Origin: Thermohalobaculum sp038534135
Lineage (GTDB): Bacteria; Pseudomonadota; Alphaproteobacteria; Rhodobacterales; Rhodobacteraceae
Direction: 5' to 3'
NCBI GenBank assembly: GCA_038534135.1
Contig: JBCAXJ010000019.1
Span: forward strand, 9,077-73,076
Length of the DNA stretch: 64,000 bases
The notes beneath the pieces are model-generated. The model saw only the letters and a program-made list of their open reading frames with translations. It was not told where the DNA came from and did no database searches. Made by a program: the position numbers and the translations under genes. Of this stretch, positions 9,015 through 17,628 are shown in pieces (position 1 is the stretch's first letter; each line of letters opens with the position of its first letter).

Positions 9015-9934
9015 CAAAAAGCGCTCTCCCGCGCCTTGATCAGGGTTCTGACAAATCCGTTCATGGGCGTCTCGATGCCCAGCGGAGCGCCTTCGCGAAC
9101 GATGGCTCCGTTGATGGCATCGATTTCGCCCTTCTTGCGGGCCGCATGGTCCTGCGCGGTCGAGGGAAACCCGTTCGGCATCCGTTCGACATAGCCCTGA
9201 AGATAAGCGATCGGATCGTCGGTCGAGAGCGAGATGCCCTTGGCATTCGCGACGGCAAACGCCTCGCTGATGCATCTCTGGCTGATTTCGCGGCCATGCG
9301 GATCGGCCAATAAAGGTCCCGTGCGCAGATTCGTGATCGCGCACGGTCCGTTGACCGCGCAGTTGATCAAGAGCTTGTCCCAGACCATGCGGTGAATGTC
9401 GTCGAAGACTTGAGCATCGAACCCTGCTGATATCCAGATGTCCGCGATCCGCTCGAGCCGGGCCTGATCATGGTTGGCATAGCTGCCGAAGCGGACCATC
9501 TCCATCCCGTTGTGGAAGGAATGGCCCGGCCCCCTGAGGTTTGCCTGGAACCCGCCCACGACGCCCATGGACAGGCGGTCGCCGCCGACGATGTCTGCAA
9601 CGATATCCGCCGAACCAAGTCCATTCTGCACGGTGAGAAGATCCGTGTCGTCGCGCATGACCTTGAGCGCTTTTCGCGCTGCGTCGGCGACCCCGTCATA
9701 CTTCGTCGCGATGATGACATGATCGGCCGGTGCCATGCCGTGGACATCGACTTGCGCCGGGATACGGAGTGTCCGGTCACCCGAAGACCCCTCGACCCGC
9801 AGCCCATTCGCATTGGTCGCGTCCACATGCGCTTGGTCGATGTCCACGATCGAGACGTCATGACCGGCGTCGGCCATCAGAACAGCGTAGATCGATCCCA
9901 TGGCCCCGGATCCAATGACGACGACACTGGACAT
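9014..9934 (-). CDS. Ketopantoate reductase (ApbA/PanE)-family oxidoreductase
   Basis: A 306-residue NAD(P)-dependent reductase. The Rossmann motif VVVIGSGAMGSIYA is at the very N-terminus, TKYDG and VQNGLG follow, and the C-terminal domain has VWDKLLINCAVNGPCAITN, including the catalytic Lys and the N/S region of PanE. The family reduces 2-oxoacids such as 2-dehydropantoate to D-2-hydroxyacids. It is the first gene of the operon leading to leuC, leuD, a HAD enzyme and a decarboxylating dehydrogenase, and overlaps leuC by one base. Start at 9934 by homology to the family N-terminus; a long upstream open frame is antisense to the next gene. A non-pantothenate substrate is likely but not shown. 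Confidence 0.88.
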   Translation of the reverse strand: MSSVVVIGSGAMGSIYAVLMADAGHDVSIVDIDQAHVDATNANGLRVEGSSGDRTLRIPAQVDVHGMAPADHVIIATKYDGVADAARKALKVMRDDTDLLTVQNGLGSADIVADIVGGDRLSMGVVGGFQANLRGPGHSFHNGMEMVRFGSYANHDQARLERIADIWISAGFDAQVFDDIHRMVWDKLLINCAVNGPCAITNLRTGPLLADPHGREISQRCISEAFAVANAKGISLSTDDPIAYLQGYVERMPNGFPSTAQDHAARKKGEIDAINGAIVREGAPLGIETPMNGFVRTLIKARESAF

Positions 9935-10036
9935 GACATCTCCCTTTTCTTCACCTGCGTGATGTCTGCACGGCGCGTCCGAGTCAAACGCGCGAAGCGC
10001 TGGACGCACAGCCATCACCCACGTAGCTTTTACGCC

Positions 10037-10924
10037 ATGGAGCATCGCATCGTCCAACTGAACGGCCACGATACCCGTGTCTACACCAGCGGGAACGACG
10101 GCCCGGCATGTTTGTTTTTGCACGGATTTCCGGAACACGGCGGCGCCTGGGCGGATATCTTCGAACGCCTTGACGGGGTCCGGTGTTTCGCGCCCGACCA
10201 ACGCGGTTACGGCGTATCCTTCAAGCCCGAGGCCGTGAAGGATTATTCGGGCGGCAAGCTGGCGCGCGATGTCATTGCCCTCATCGATTCGCTCGAACTG
10301 GAGCGTGTCCATCTGATTGGCCACGACTGGGGCGGGCCGGTCGCCTACGCCGTAGCGTTCATGCGGGATCCGAGGCTCGCCAGCCTGACGATCATCAACG
10401 GCGTGCACCCGGCCCCAATGCAGCGCGCGATTGCGACGGGCGGCGACCAGTGCGCGGCCTCGCAATACATGAACTGGCTGCGCAAAGAGGGTTCGGAGGA
10501 GATCCTGGCTGCGAACGGATTCGAGAGACTCGCCGGGTTCTTTGCCAAGAACATGGACATGTCCTGGATGACGCCGGACGTGCTGGAGACCTATCGCGCT
10601 GCCTGGCAGGACGTCGATACCGTGCGCTGCATGGTGAACTGGTACCGCGCGTCGCCGATCTACGTTGGCGAGCCCGGTGTCCCTGCGCCAGCGGACAAGC
10701 TGCCAGCGTTGCCCGAGGACAAACTGCAGGTGATGGTTCCACACCAGTTGATCTGGGGCATGGGCGACACGGCACTGCTGCCGGACGCAACCGAGGGTCT
10801 GGAAGGCTTCTGTCAGGCCGGGCTGACCCGGCACGAGATTGCCAACGCGGACCATTGGGTCTGTCATCAGAAGCCGGATGAGGTCGCAGGGCTGATCCGA
10901 GACTTCGTACTTTCACACAATTGA
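10037..10924 (+). CDS. Epoxide hydrolase-type alpha/beta hydrolase
   Basis: A 295-residue alpha/beta hydrolase. HGFPEHGGAW near residue 33 is the oxyanion HGxP motif, PDQRGYG near 60 is typical of epoxide hydrolases and haloalkane dehalogenases, and GHDWGG near 98-103 carries the Asp nucleophile. The catalytic His is probably in ADHWVCHQKP near the end, and the cap domain lies between. An Asp nucleophile with HGFPE fits epoxide hydrolase better than an esterase. The start is ATG 10037 (MEHRIVQLNG). It is divergent from the reductase operon with a ~100-base spacer, so both may share a regulator. Substrate unknown. Confidence 0.85.
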   Translation: MEHRIVQLNGHDTRVYTSGNDGPACLFLHGFPEHGGAWADIFERLDGVRCFAPDQRGYGVSFKPEAVKDYSGGKLARDVIALIDSLELERVHLIGHDWGGPVAYAVAFMRDPRLASLTIINGVHPAPMQRAIATGGDQCAASQYMNWLRKEGSEEILAANGFERLAGFFAKNMDMSWMTPDVLETYRAAWQDVDTVRCMVNWYRASPIYVGEPGVPAPADKLPALPEDKLQVMVPHQLIWGMGDTALLPDATEGLEGFCQAGLTRHEIANADHWVCHQKPDEVAGLIRDFVLSHN

Positions 10925-10981
10925 ACTTTACGGACTCTCGGCACAGCGGCACAATTGCGGCGACATCATCGGGAGGGTTTG

Positions 10982-12640
10982 ATGGACTACTTTGATCTCG
11001 GGACCTATGGGCGGAAGGTCACGACCACGTCTGACGATGCGCAGATGTGGTTCAATCGAGGCCTCAACTGGCTCTATGGTTTCAATCATCAGGAGGCGAT
11101 CAACTGCTTCGTCAAAGCGGGTGAAGCCGATCCCAACTGCGCAATGGCGTTTTGGGGTGCCTCCTATGCCGCTGGGCCCAATTACAACCTGCCCTGGCAC
11201 CGCTATGATCCGAAGGGCCGGGCGGGCACGCTGGCGGCCTCGTATGATTTCATGCAGCAGGCGCTGGCCGTGGTCGATCATGCGGCACCGCTCGAGGCCG
11301 ATCTGATCCGTGCGCTGGAGATCCGCTATCCCAGCCGGAACGTGCCGGACGAGCCAAAGGACATGAACGACTGGAACGCGGCGTTCACCAACCGGATGCG
11401 CGAGATCCACAAGGCGAATGCAAGCGACATGGACATCCGCTCGATCTTCGTCGAGTCGATCATGAACGAGACGCCCTGGATGATGTGGGACGTCGACTCC
11501 GGCGGGATCCCTGAGAACGCAGGCACGGCGGAGGCCATGGCGGTGCTGGAAGACGTGTTCGAGACCCAGCCGGAGAGCTGGACCTGCCCCGGTCTGCTGC
11601 ACCTTTATGTTCACCTGATGGAGATGTCGCCCTTCCCCGAGAAGGCGCTGCGCCAGGGCGATGTGTTGCGAACGCTTGTGCCCGACAGCGGGCACCTAGT
11701 GCACATGCCGACGCATCTGGATGTGTTGTGCGGGCACTATCACAACGTGCTGATCTGGAATCAGGACGGGGTTGCGGCCGACAACCGCTACTTTGACAAT
11801 GGCGGCCAGCCGGGCGTCTACACGATGTACCGCACGCACAACATGCACTTCGCGGTCTACGGCGCGATGTTCCTCGGCCAATACACGCCCGCCATGAGCG
11901 CCGCACAGATGATCATCGACAAGACCCCGGAGGAGTTGCTGCGGGTCGAGAGCCCGCCGATGGCGGATTTCCTCGAGAGTTATCTGTCGATGAAGTGGCA
12001 CGTGATGATCCGCTTCGGGAAGTGGCAGGAGATTATCGACGAACCTCTGCCGCAGGATCAGGATCTCTATACGGGCACGACTGCGGTCGCCTACTACGCC
12101 AAGGGGGTCGCGCATTCGGCACTGGGCAATGTGGCGGAAGCCGAGCAGACCCGCGCCGATTTCCACGCGGCGGTCGGGCGCGTTCAGGAGGGGCGTCGCA
12201 TCCACAACAACGTGATGTCCGATATTCTGGGCGTGGCCGAGGCGATGCTGGACGGCGAACTGGAGTACCGAAAGGCGAACTACGACGTCGCCTTCGACTA
12301 CCTGCGCGAGGCGGTGAAACGCGAGGATGGGCTGCTCTATGACGAGCCCTGGGGCTGGATGCAGCCTGCCCGGCATGCGCTTGGTGCGCTATTGCTGGAA
12401 CAGGGCCATGTCGACGAGGCAGCATCCGTCTATCGCGCGGACCTGGGCCTCGACGGCACGCTCAGCCGGTCGTCGCAGCACCCCGAGAATGTCTGGGCGC
12501 TGCACGGGTTGCACGAGTGCCTGACGCGCAAGGGGGAAGTCACCGAGGCGTTTATGATCAAACAGCGCCTTGATCTGGCAATGGCGCGCGCCGAGGTTCC
12601 GGTTCGGGCATCGTGCCTCTGCCGGCAAGAAGCCGCATAA
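10982..12640 (+). CDS. TTC38-type tetratricopeptide repeat protein
   Basis: A 552-residue soluble protein resembling bacterial homologues of tetratricopeptide repeat protein 38. It begins with YDLGTYGRK-like sequence and WFNRGLNWLYGFNHQEAI, a family hallmark, and contains HLYVHLMEMS, GHLVHMPTHLDV and a helical TPR region toward the C-terminus (DEAASVYRADLG). The ATG at 10982 follows GGGAGG at 7 bases; an upstream ATG at 10955 lacks such a site. No catalytic motif is known for this family. It follows the epoxide-hydrolase-like gene by 57 bases and may be co-transcribed. Function unknown. Confidence 0.8.
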   Translation: MDYFDLGTYGRKVTTTSDDAQMWFNRGLNWLYGFNHQEAINCFVKAGEADPNCAMAFWGASYAAGPNYNLPWHRYDPKGRAGTLAASYDFMQQALAVVDHAAPLEADLIRALEIRYPSRNVPDEPKDMNDWNAAFTNRMREIHKANASDMDIRSIFVESIMNETPWMMWDVDSGGIPENAGTAEAMAVLEDVFETQPESWTCPGLLHLYVHLMEMSPFPEKALRQGDVLRTLVPDSGHLVHMPTHLDVLCGHYHNVLIWNQDGVAADNRYFDNGGQPGVYTMYRTHNMHFAVYGAMFLGQYTPAMSAAQMIIDKTPEELLRVESPPMADFLESYLSMKWHVMIRFGKWQEIIDEPLPQDQDLYTGTTAVAYYAKGVAHSALGNVAEAEQTRADFHAAVGRVQEGRRIHNNVMSDILGVAEAMLDGELEYRKANYDVAFDYLREAVKREDGLLYDEPWGWMQPARHALGALLLEQGHVDEAASVYRADLGLDGTLSRSSQHPENVWALHGLHECLTRKGEVTEAFMIKQRLDLAMARAEVPVRASCLCRQEAA

Positions 12641-12741
12641 CGTCCTCCGGTGCGGTAGGCCGCACCCCATACCCGGCGCTTCCGGGTCCGACGCTGAGGA
12701 AAACGGTTCGATATCGCAACGCTCGAGAATCCGGAGCGCCC

Positions 12742-13749
12742 ATGAAGATCCGCGTCACCTATCCCGACTCGTTCACGACCAAGCGCGCCGATGGACAGAG
12801 CCGCGTCTACGACTGCTTCGCGTTCTTCAACGAGCTTGATCTTCTCGATATTCGACTGAATGAACTCGCTGACGTCGTGGACTATTTTGTTATATGTGAA
12901 GCACGACTCAATTTCCGCGGACATGAGAAATCGCTGTTTCTCGCGGAGAACCGAGAACGCTACGCCGCGTTTAAAGATCGCATCATTCATGTTGTGGTCG
13001 AGAACTTTGACGACCCGTCTGCCTACCGGTCCCGAAAACTCCCCGGCACAAACCCTGCTTGGATCCGGGAAACTGCCCAACGCAACGCTTGCATTTGTGG
13101 TCTCGAGCATTCTGACAGCTCGGATTGGGTCCTCATCTCGGATCTTGACGAGGTTCCCCGGCCAGAGATCTTGCGGCGCATAGCAACGGACCGGATGTTC
13201 CGTCGCGGAGTCTTTTTCTTCGAACAGGACTTTTACCAGAACCGGTTGAACTGGCTTGTGAAAGAAGACCCATGGATGCACGGGACACGCATGATCGAGC
13301 GGCGGTTTGTGACCTCGCTTCAGGAAGTGCGTATGCTGAAAACCTCAGCAAGCCCACGTTCAATCCTTCCATGGTTGGATTGGCGCGCCCGCACAATTTA
13401 CGACCTAAGGGCGATCGTCTTTCCGCAACGCATTCCACATGCCGGATGGCACTTTACCTCGATTGGAGCTCCAGCAGAGATTGTCACGAAACACTGGTCG
13501 TACTCGCACTATGATCAACAGTCTCCCGATGAAATGAACATCGATAGGATCACCGAACGCATCGATGCGGGACTTAACCAATGGGGCATTCAGCCAGACG
13601 TCCGTCCTCTGAGTGATCTGCCAAGATACGTGCAGCTAAATCAAGGTCGCTTTTCTCATCTGATTGCCAGCCCTTGCGATGGCACTCGACAAATCGATGA
13701 TGGCCCGTCAACAGATACAGTTGATACAGACAGAACTCTAGCAACATAA
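12742..13749 (+). CDS. Glycosyltransferase family 17 (beta-1,4-N-acetylglucosaminyltransferase-like)
   Basis: A 335-residue GT17-like protein. It has VYDCFAFFNELDLLDIRLNE near the N-terminus, VDYFVICEA, and WVLISDLDEVPRP near 130-142, whose Asp-x-Asp pair should bind the metal and nucleotide sugar. C-terminal GWHFTSIGAP and HWSYSH match the family. The start ATG at 12742 follows GGAGCG. Parts of the gene, such as 12841-12900 at about 40% GC, are clearly poorer in G+C than the flanking genes, which suggests transfer. GT17 enzymes add GlcNAc to mannosyl glycans in animals; the bacterial acceptor is unknown. No polysaccharide genes surround it. Confidence 0.82.
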   Translation: MKIRVTYPDSFTTKRADGQSRVYDCFAFFNELDLLDIRLNELADVVDYFVICEARLNFRGHEKSLFLAENRERYAAFKDRIIHVVVENFDDPSAYRSRKLPGTNPAWIRETAQRNACICGLEHSDSSDWVLISDLDEVPRPEILRRIATDRMFRRGVFFFEQDFYQNRLNWLVKEDPWMHGTRMIERRFVTSLQEVRMLKTSASPRSILPWLDWRARTIYDLRAIVFPQRIPHAGWHFTSIGAPAEIVTKHWSYSHYDQQSPDEMNIDRITERIDAGLNQWGIQPDVRPLSDLPRYVQLNQGRFSHLIASPCDGTRQIDDGPSTDTVDTDRTLAT

Positions 13750-13763
13750 AAAACGAGGCAAAC

Positions 13764-14087
13764 TTGGCATTCTATGAGTTGCGACAATACGAGATCAGGC
13801 CGGGCAAGATGGAGGAATGGCTAAAGCTTATGGAGGAAGAGATCATCCCTTTCCAGGTTCAGGTCGGCATGGTCATCGCGGGGTCTTTCCGTGGCGAGGA
13901 TGATGACAGTGTCTATATCTGGATCCGCCGGTTCGAGAGCGAAGCAGAGCGTGAACGCCTGTACGAGGCCGTCTACAAATCCGAACACTGGCTGACCAAT
14001 CTCACCGACCGGGTTGGTGCCTGCATCAATCGCGAAACCATTCACGTCCAACGCATCGTTCCGACGTCCCGGTCCGTGTTGCAGTAA
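13764..14087 (+). CDS. NIPSNAP family protein
   Basis: A 107-residue protein with the NIPSNAP fold: FYELRQYEIRPGKMEEWLKL at the front, VYIWIRRFESEAERERLYEAVY in the centre and IVPTSRSVLQ at the end, matching the family's strand-helix pattern. The likely start is TTG at 13764, with ACGAGG upstream, only 14 bases after the glycosyltransferase gene. It is a diverged paralogue of the protein at 881-1204. Function is unproven; such proteins often accompany small-molecule catabolic enzymes, but none is adjacent here. Confidence 0.82.
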   Translation: MAFYELRQYEIRPGKMEEWLKLMEEEIIPFQVQVGMVIAGSFRGEDDDSVYIWIRRFESEAERERLYEAVYKSEHWLTNLTDRVGACINRETIHVQRIVPTSRSVLQ

Positions 14088-14110
14088 ACGGCGCAGGACC
14101 GCACGACGGG

Positions 14111-14917
14111 ATGCCGGTCGCAGGCGAGAGTATGGAATTGGAGGCTTTCCTCGCAGGGGCGACTGACCGAATCCGCGCGCGAATACAGCACGGCGTTGAT
14201 GCGATCGCAGATATCTGCCAGCACCTGAGCGGCAATCTTCAGAAGGAACCCGAATTGAGAGCCCAGGTCGACCGCTTGCATGGCCTTGCGGCGGTTTCAT
14301 TGGCTGACGCGCCATACCCTGAACGCCGGGCTCTCGCGCATGATGCGGCAACGCTGCGCGATGACATCAAACGGCGCTGGATCGATGCCGAGGCACCGCC
14401 AATGGTTGGAGAGATTGACAATCACCTGGGCGGGATCACTCGGGCAATTGACGATTTGACGGTCGGCGATGCCGAGATCTTGCGCGGTGTGGCGCGCAAG
14501 ATCGACGCGCTCTCGTCTGATGCGGCGCAACTCGAGGGGATCGAACGCCGGTTCGTGCCGTGGGCCATCGGTGCAACGGTGTTGTTCCTGGTCGGGGTAG
14601 TCCTTGTTGTTTTTCCCAATCTGGTTGGTGGAACGGCGCGGGGTCTTCCGATGGGACTGATCGTTCTGTGCCTTGCCGGACTTCCGGGCGTTGGTGCGGT
14701 CTACATGATGCGCGTCATGCCTCGCATGCGCGCCGACACCGACATGGAGACACTGAACCGGCAACACTTCATGCCGCTGGGTGGAGTTTACTTTGCTGAA
14801 GGCGACGGACCCGCCTGCGTCGTCCCGGTCGAATGGTCCGCAGAGCTGGACGAGGCTACCTCGCTGGCTCAGCCTGATCCACGTGAGGTGTCCGGCCGGG
14901 CATGGCGGCTTTGGTGA
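14111..14917 (+). CDS. Hypothetical membrane protein with coiled N-terminal region
   Basis: A 268-residue protein I do not recognise. Residues 1-150 are helical and charged with many leucines and alanines (a coiled-coil-like stretch). Two adjacent hydrophobic segments at about 155-175 and 182-202 (WAIGATVLFLVGVVLVVFP, GLIVLCLAGLPGVGAVYMM) form a helical hairpin, and a soluble tail with HFMPLGGVYFAEGDG follows. Both ends are probably cytoplasmic. It starts 24 bases after the NIPSNAP gene; an alternative ATG lies at 14132. No function is offered. Confidence 0.65.
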   Translation: MPVAGESMELEAFLAGATDRIRARIQHGVDAIADICQHLSGNLQKEPELRAQVDRLHGLAAVSLADAPYPERRALAHDAATLRDDIKRRWIDAEAPPMVGEIDNHLGGITRAIDDLTVGDAEILRGVARKIDALSSDAAQLEGIERRFVPWAIGATVLFLVGVVLVVFPNLVGGTARGLPMGLIVLCLAGLPGVGAVYMMRVMPRMRADTDMETLNRQHFMPLGGVYFAEGDGPACVVPVEWSAELDEATSLAQPDPREVSGRAWRLW

Positions 14918-14984
14918 ATGACGTCTGGACCCTACTGAGCGCGAAGCCACATCACATGAGCAGATCGAGAAAGAGGGGAACTTC

Positions 14985-15968
14985 ATGCCGACGGTTCTAG
15001 TACAAGGCGTGATTGCCGCGCCAAAGGCACCAATGCTGGCCGAGTTGCTGGGAAGCGACTGGTCGGTGTCGACCTGGCATCCCGATCACGATCCGGTCGA
15101 GGCATTCGCGCCCTTGGCCACATCGGCGGATGTCATAGTCGGTGGAGGGATCCCGGTGGACTGGCCCGCGGTTCCCGACCTGAAACTCTATCAGATCCCG
15201 TGGACCGGCTTCGACTTCACCGCCCCCGAGAAGATGCCCGCAGGCATCCCTGTCGCAAACACGTTCGAGCACGAAACCTGCATTGCAGAATTCGTGCTGC
15301 TTTCGATGCTGGAGTGGGAGATCGGTCTGCGCCAACTCGATCGCGGTTTTCGCGAGAATGGGTGGGGCGGCTACGGGCCGGGCTTTGCTCCGTCGCATGG
15401 AGAGGTGAAGGGCAAAACGCTGGGTGTCGTCGGTTACGGGCACATCGGGCATGAAACGGCCATCCGGGCGAACGCGTTCGGGATGCGGTGCATCGGAATT
15501 CGCCGATCTGCCCGTCCCTGCCCGCCTGAGCTTGACTGGCTGGGACAGTCCGATCGCTTGGACGATCTGCTGGCGGAGTCCGACTTTGTGCTGGTGGCCT
15601 GTGACATGAACGCCGAGACGATCGGCCTGTTCAACGCACAGCGTTTGGCGAAGATGAAACCGACCGGCGTGATCATCAACGTGGCCCGCGGGAAGATCAT
15701 CGACGAAGATGCGCTGTACGAGGCTCTGGAAGCGCGTCAAATCGGCGGAGCGGTCATCGACACCTGGTACAATTACGGATCGGGCACATGGCCGAGTAAT
15801 CGCCCGTTCCAGGACCTGGACAACGTGATTCTCAGCCCGCACCGATCCGCCGTGACCGAAGAGATGCACGCCCGACGCTGGCGTTTCGTGGCCGACCAAT
15901 GCGAACGCATTGCGCGCGGTGAGACACCCGAAAACGTGGTGTTCCACGGAACGGCGGCACCACAATGA
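14985..15968 (+). CDS. D-isomer-specific 2-hydroxyacid dehydrogenase
   Basis: A 327-residue NAD(P)-dependent enzyme of the D-2-hydroxyacid dehydrogenase superfamily. The dinucleotide motif is GVVGYGHIGHETA near 150; the catalytic Arg is in NVARGKIID, Glu follows, and the His is in LSPHRSAVTEE. The family interconverts 2-oxo and D-2-hydroxy acids. It is the first gene of a tightly packed operon in which its stop overlaps the next start (ATGA). GAGGGGAA before ATG 14985 is a good ribosome site. The operon partners, an enoyl-CoA hydratase and a CitE-like lyase, suggest breakdown of a hydroxy- or branched-chain acid. Confidence 0.88.
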   Translation: MPTVLVQGVIAAPKAPMLAELLGSDWSVSTWHPDHDPVEAFAPLATSADVIVGGGIPVDWPAVPDLKLYQIPWTGFDFTAPEKMPAGIPVANTFEHETCIAEFVLLSMLEWEIGLRQLDRGFRENGWGGYGPGFAPSHGEVKGKTLGVVGYGHIGHETAIRANAFGMRCIGIRRSARPCPPELDWLGQSDRLDDLLAESDFVLVACDMNAETIGLFNAQRLAKMKPTGVIINVARGKIIDEDALYEALEARQIGGAVIDTWYNYGSGTWPSNRPFQDLDNVILSPHRSAVTEEMHARRWRFVADQCERIARGETPENVVFHGTAAPQ

Positions 15969-16750
15969 CCGAGTCACCGCTACCGGATGGCGGTACTGTC
16001 CGCTGCGAGGTTGAGAAGCGCGCCAATGGCCCGGTCGCCCATTTGATCATCGATCACAAGGAAAGGCGCAACGCCCTTGGCCCGGCAGTCGTGTCTGCTT
16101 TGACGGAGCAGGCATTGAAGCTGCACGCAGATCCTGACCTACGTCTCGTCACGTTGCGAGGCACGGAAGCGATGTTCTCGGCGGGCGCCAATGTAAAGGT
16201 TCTCGCCAACCTGGACGAGAACGGCGCGCGCGGATTCATAACCTCATTGCACAAAGCCATTGATGCGGTCCGGCGGATCCCTGTTCCAGTGATCGCGGTT
16301 CTGGAAGGACGCTGCTATGGCGGCGCGATGGAACTGGCGGCGGCCTGCGATATGCGACTGGCGGCAGCAAGCCTGGTGACTGGAATGCCGGAGGTTCGTG
16401 TTGGCATCCCCTCGGTCATCGAGGCTTGCTTGCTGCCTCGCTTGATTGGTTGGGGTAAGACTTCGGAACTGTTGTTCACCGGGCGCGACGTTGTCGGTGA
16501 CGAAAACCTTGAAATTGGGTTTGTCGAGCGCTTGGTGCCGAATGCTGATGTCGAAAATGCTCTGGAAGACTGGATTGAAATGATCCTGACCTGTGCTCCC
16601 GGCGCCATCCGGGCTCAGAAGCGGATCATGCATGGCTGGGAACCAGACGACGCGCCCGGCATCGATGCGTCAATCAATGCCTTCGCGCGATCCTACGCGG
16701 GTGACGAGCCAGCACGGTATCTCGCGCCTCTGGTTAAGAAGCGCGCATGA
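15965..16750 (+). CDS. Enoyl-CoA hydratase/isomerase-family protein
   Basis: A 261-residue crotonase-fold enzyme. The oxyanion-hole segment is FSAGANVKVL near 70 and GRCYGGAMELAAACDMRLAAA near 115-135; GMPEVRVGIPS follows. The usual acid/base Glu after GG is replaced by a Met-Glu context (GAMELA), as in many family members, so hydratase versus isomerase cannot be fixed. It overlaps the dehydrogenase gene by 4 bases and the lyase gene by 4 bases (ATGA each), so the three are translated in a coupled way. Confidence 0.87.
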   Translation: MTESPLPDGGTVRCEVEKRANGPVAHLIIDHKERRNALGPAVVSALTEQALKLHADPDLRLVTLRGTEAMFSAGANVKVLANLDENGARGFITSLHKAIDAVRRIPVPVIAVLEGRCYGGAMELAAACDMRLAAASLVTGMPEVRVGIPSVIEACLLPRLIGWGKTSELLFTGRDVVGDENLEIGFVERLVPNADVENALEDWIEMILTCAPGAIRAQKRIMHGWEPDDAPGIDASINAFARSYAGDEPARYLAPLVKKRA

Positions 16751-17628
16751 CGCCTTTCCGGACGCTTCTGTTCACGCCGGGCAACGATGCTCGCAAGGTT
16801 GAGAAAGTCTTCGCGGCAGGCGCTGACGCGGTGATTCTGGATCTGGAAGACGCAGTTGCGGTTTCCGAGAAAGCCAAGGCGCGAACGCAAGTCGTCGCTG
16901 CGATGCAGCGATCCCGCGCGTGCCAAGGGTACATCCGGATCAATGCGCTCGATACCGGTTTCGCATTCGACGATCTGGCAATCTGTACTGCCGCCGGCGT
17001 CGACGGGCTGGTTCTGCCGAAGGTTCAAACCCCGGCAGATCTGCAAACGGCGGATTGGGCGATGACCGCATATGAAAGGCGGCGGGGCCTTGCCGTTGGC
17101 AGTGTCGATCTTGTTCCGATCATCGAGACGGGGCTTGGCATCGCCAATGTACGAGAGATCTGCCGCACGGCGCCCGAACGCGTCCGCCGGATCTCATTCG
17201 GAGCCGCCGATTACGCGCGCGACATGGGCATGGTCTGGACAGCATCGGAGCACGAATGCGCGGCCGCACGCGCCGAAATCGTTCTAGCCTGCCGCATTGC
17301 GGGCCTGGAACCGCCCATCGACTCGGTGTGGGCTCGGTTGGAGGATGAGGACGGCCTGATCGCCTCGGCACGGACAGTCATGGAAATGGGATTTCAGGGC
17401 AAGTTCTGCATCCATCCAAAGCAGATCGAACCGGTGCATACGGTGTTCACGCCAAGCGCCGAGGACGTTGCACGTGCCCAAGCCGTGATCGATGCATTTG
17501 AGCAGGCTGAAAGAAACGGCAGCGCATCGATCCAGCTCGATGGACAGTTCATTGACTACCCGGTCGTCGCGGCGGCACGGCAGACGATTGCGCGCGCTTG
17601 TGTGGCGTCCCAGGAGACCTCCGAATGA
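16747..17628 (+). CDS. HpcH/HpaI or CitE-like lyase (citrate/malyl/citramalyl-CoA lyase family)
   Basis: A 293-residue TIM-barrel protein of the CitE family. LLFTPGNDARKVEKVFAAG opens the chain, DAVILDLEDAV holds the metal-binding acidic residues, GYIRINALDT carries a conserved Arg, and FGAADYARDMG and CIHPKQIEPV are standard late motifs. Family members cleave citryl-, malyl- or citramalyl-CoA. Without citrate lyase alpha/gamma genes nearby, a stand-alone CoA-ester lyase is more likely. Paired with an enoyl-CoA hydratase and a hydroxyacid dehydrogenase it would fit a CoA-ester catabolic route; the exact acid is unknown. Confidence 0.87.
   Translation: MTPFRTLLFTPGNDARKVEKVFAAGADAVILDLEDAVAVSEKAKARTQVVAAMQRSRACQGYIRINALDTGFAFDDLAICTAAGVDGLVLPKVQTPADLQTADWAMTAYERRRGLAVGSVDLVPIIETGLGIANVREICRTAPERVRRISFGAADYARDMGMVWTASEHECAAARAEIVLACRIAGLEPPIDSVWARLEDEDGLIASARTVMEMGFQGKFCIHPKQIEPVHTVFTPSAEDVARAQAVIDAFEQAERNGSASIQLDGQFIDYPVVAAARQTIARACVASQETSE

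Noticed and set aside
9935..10867. Long 5' extension of the minus-strand reductase frame
   Set aside because: It is antisense to the well-supported epoxide hydrolase gene, and the family N-terminus begins at 9934.
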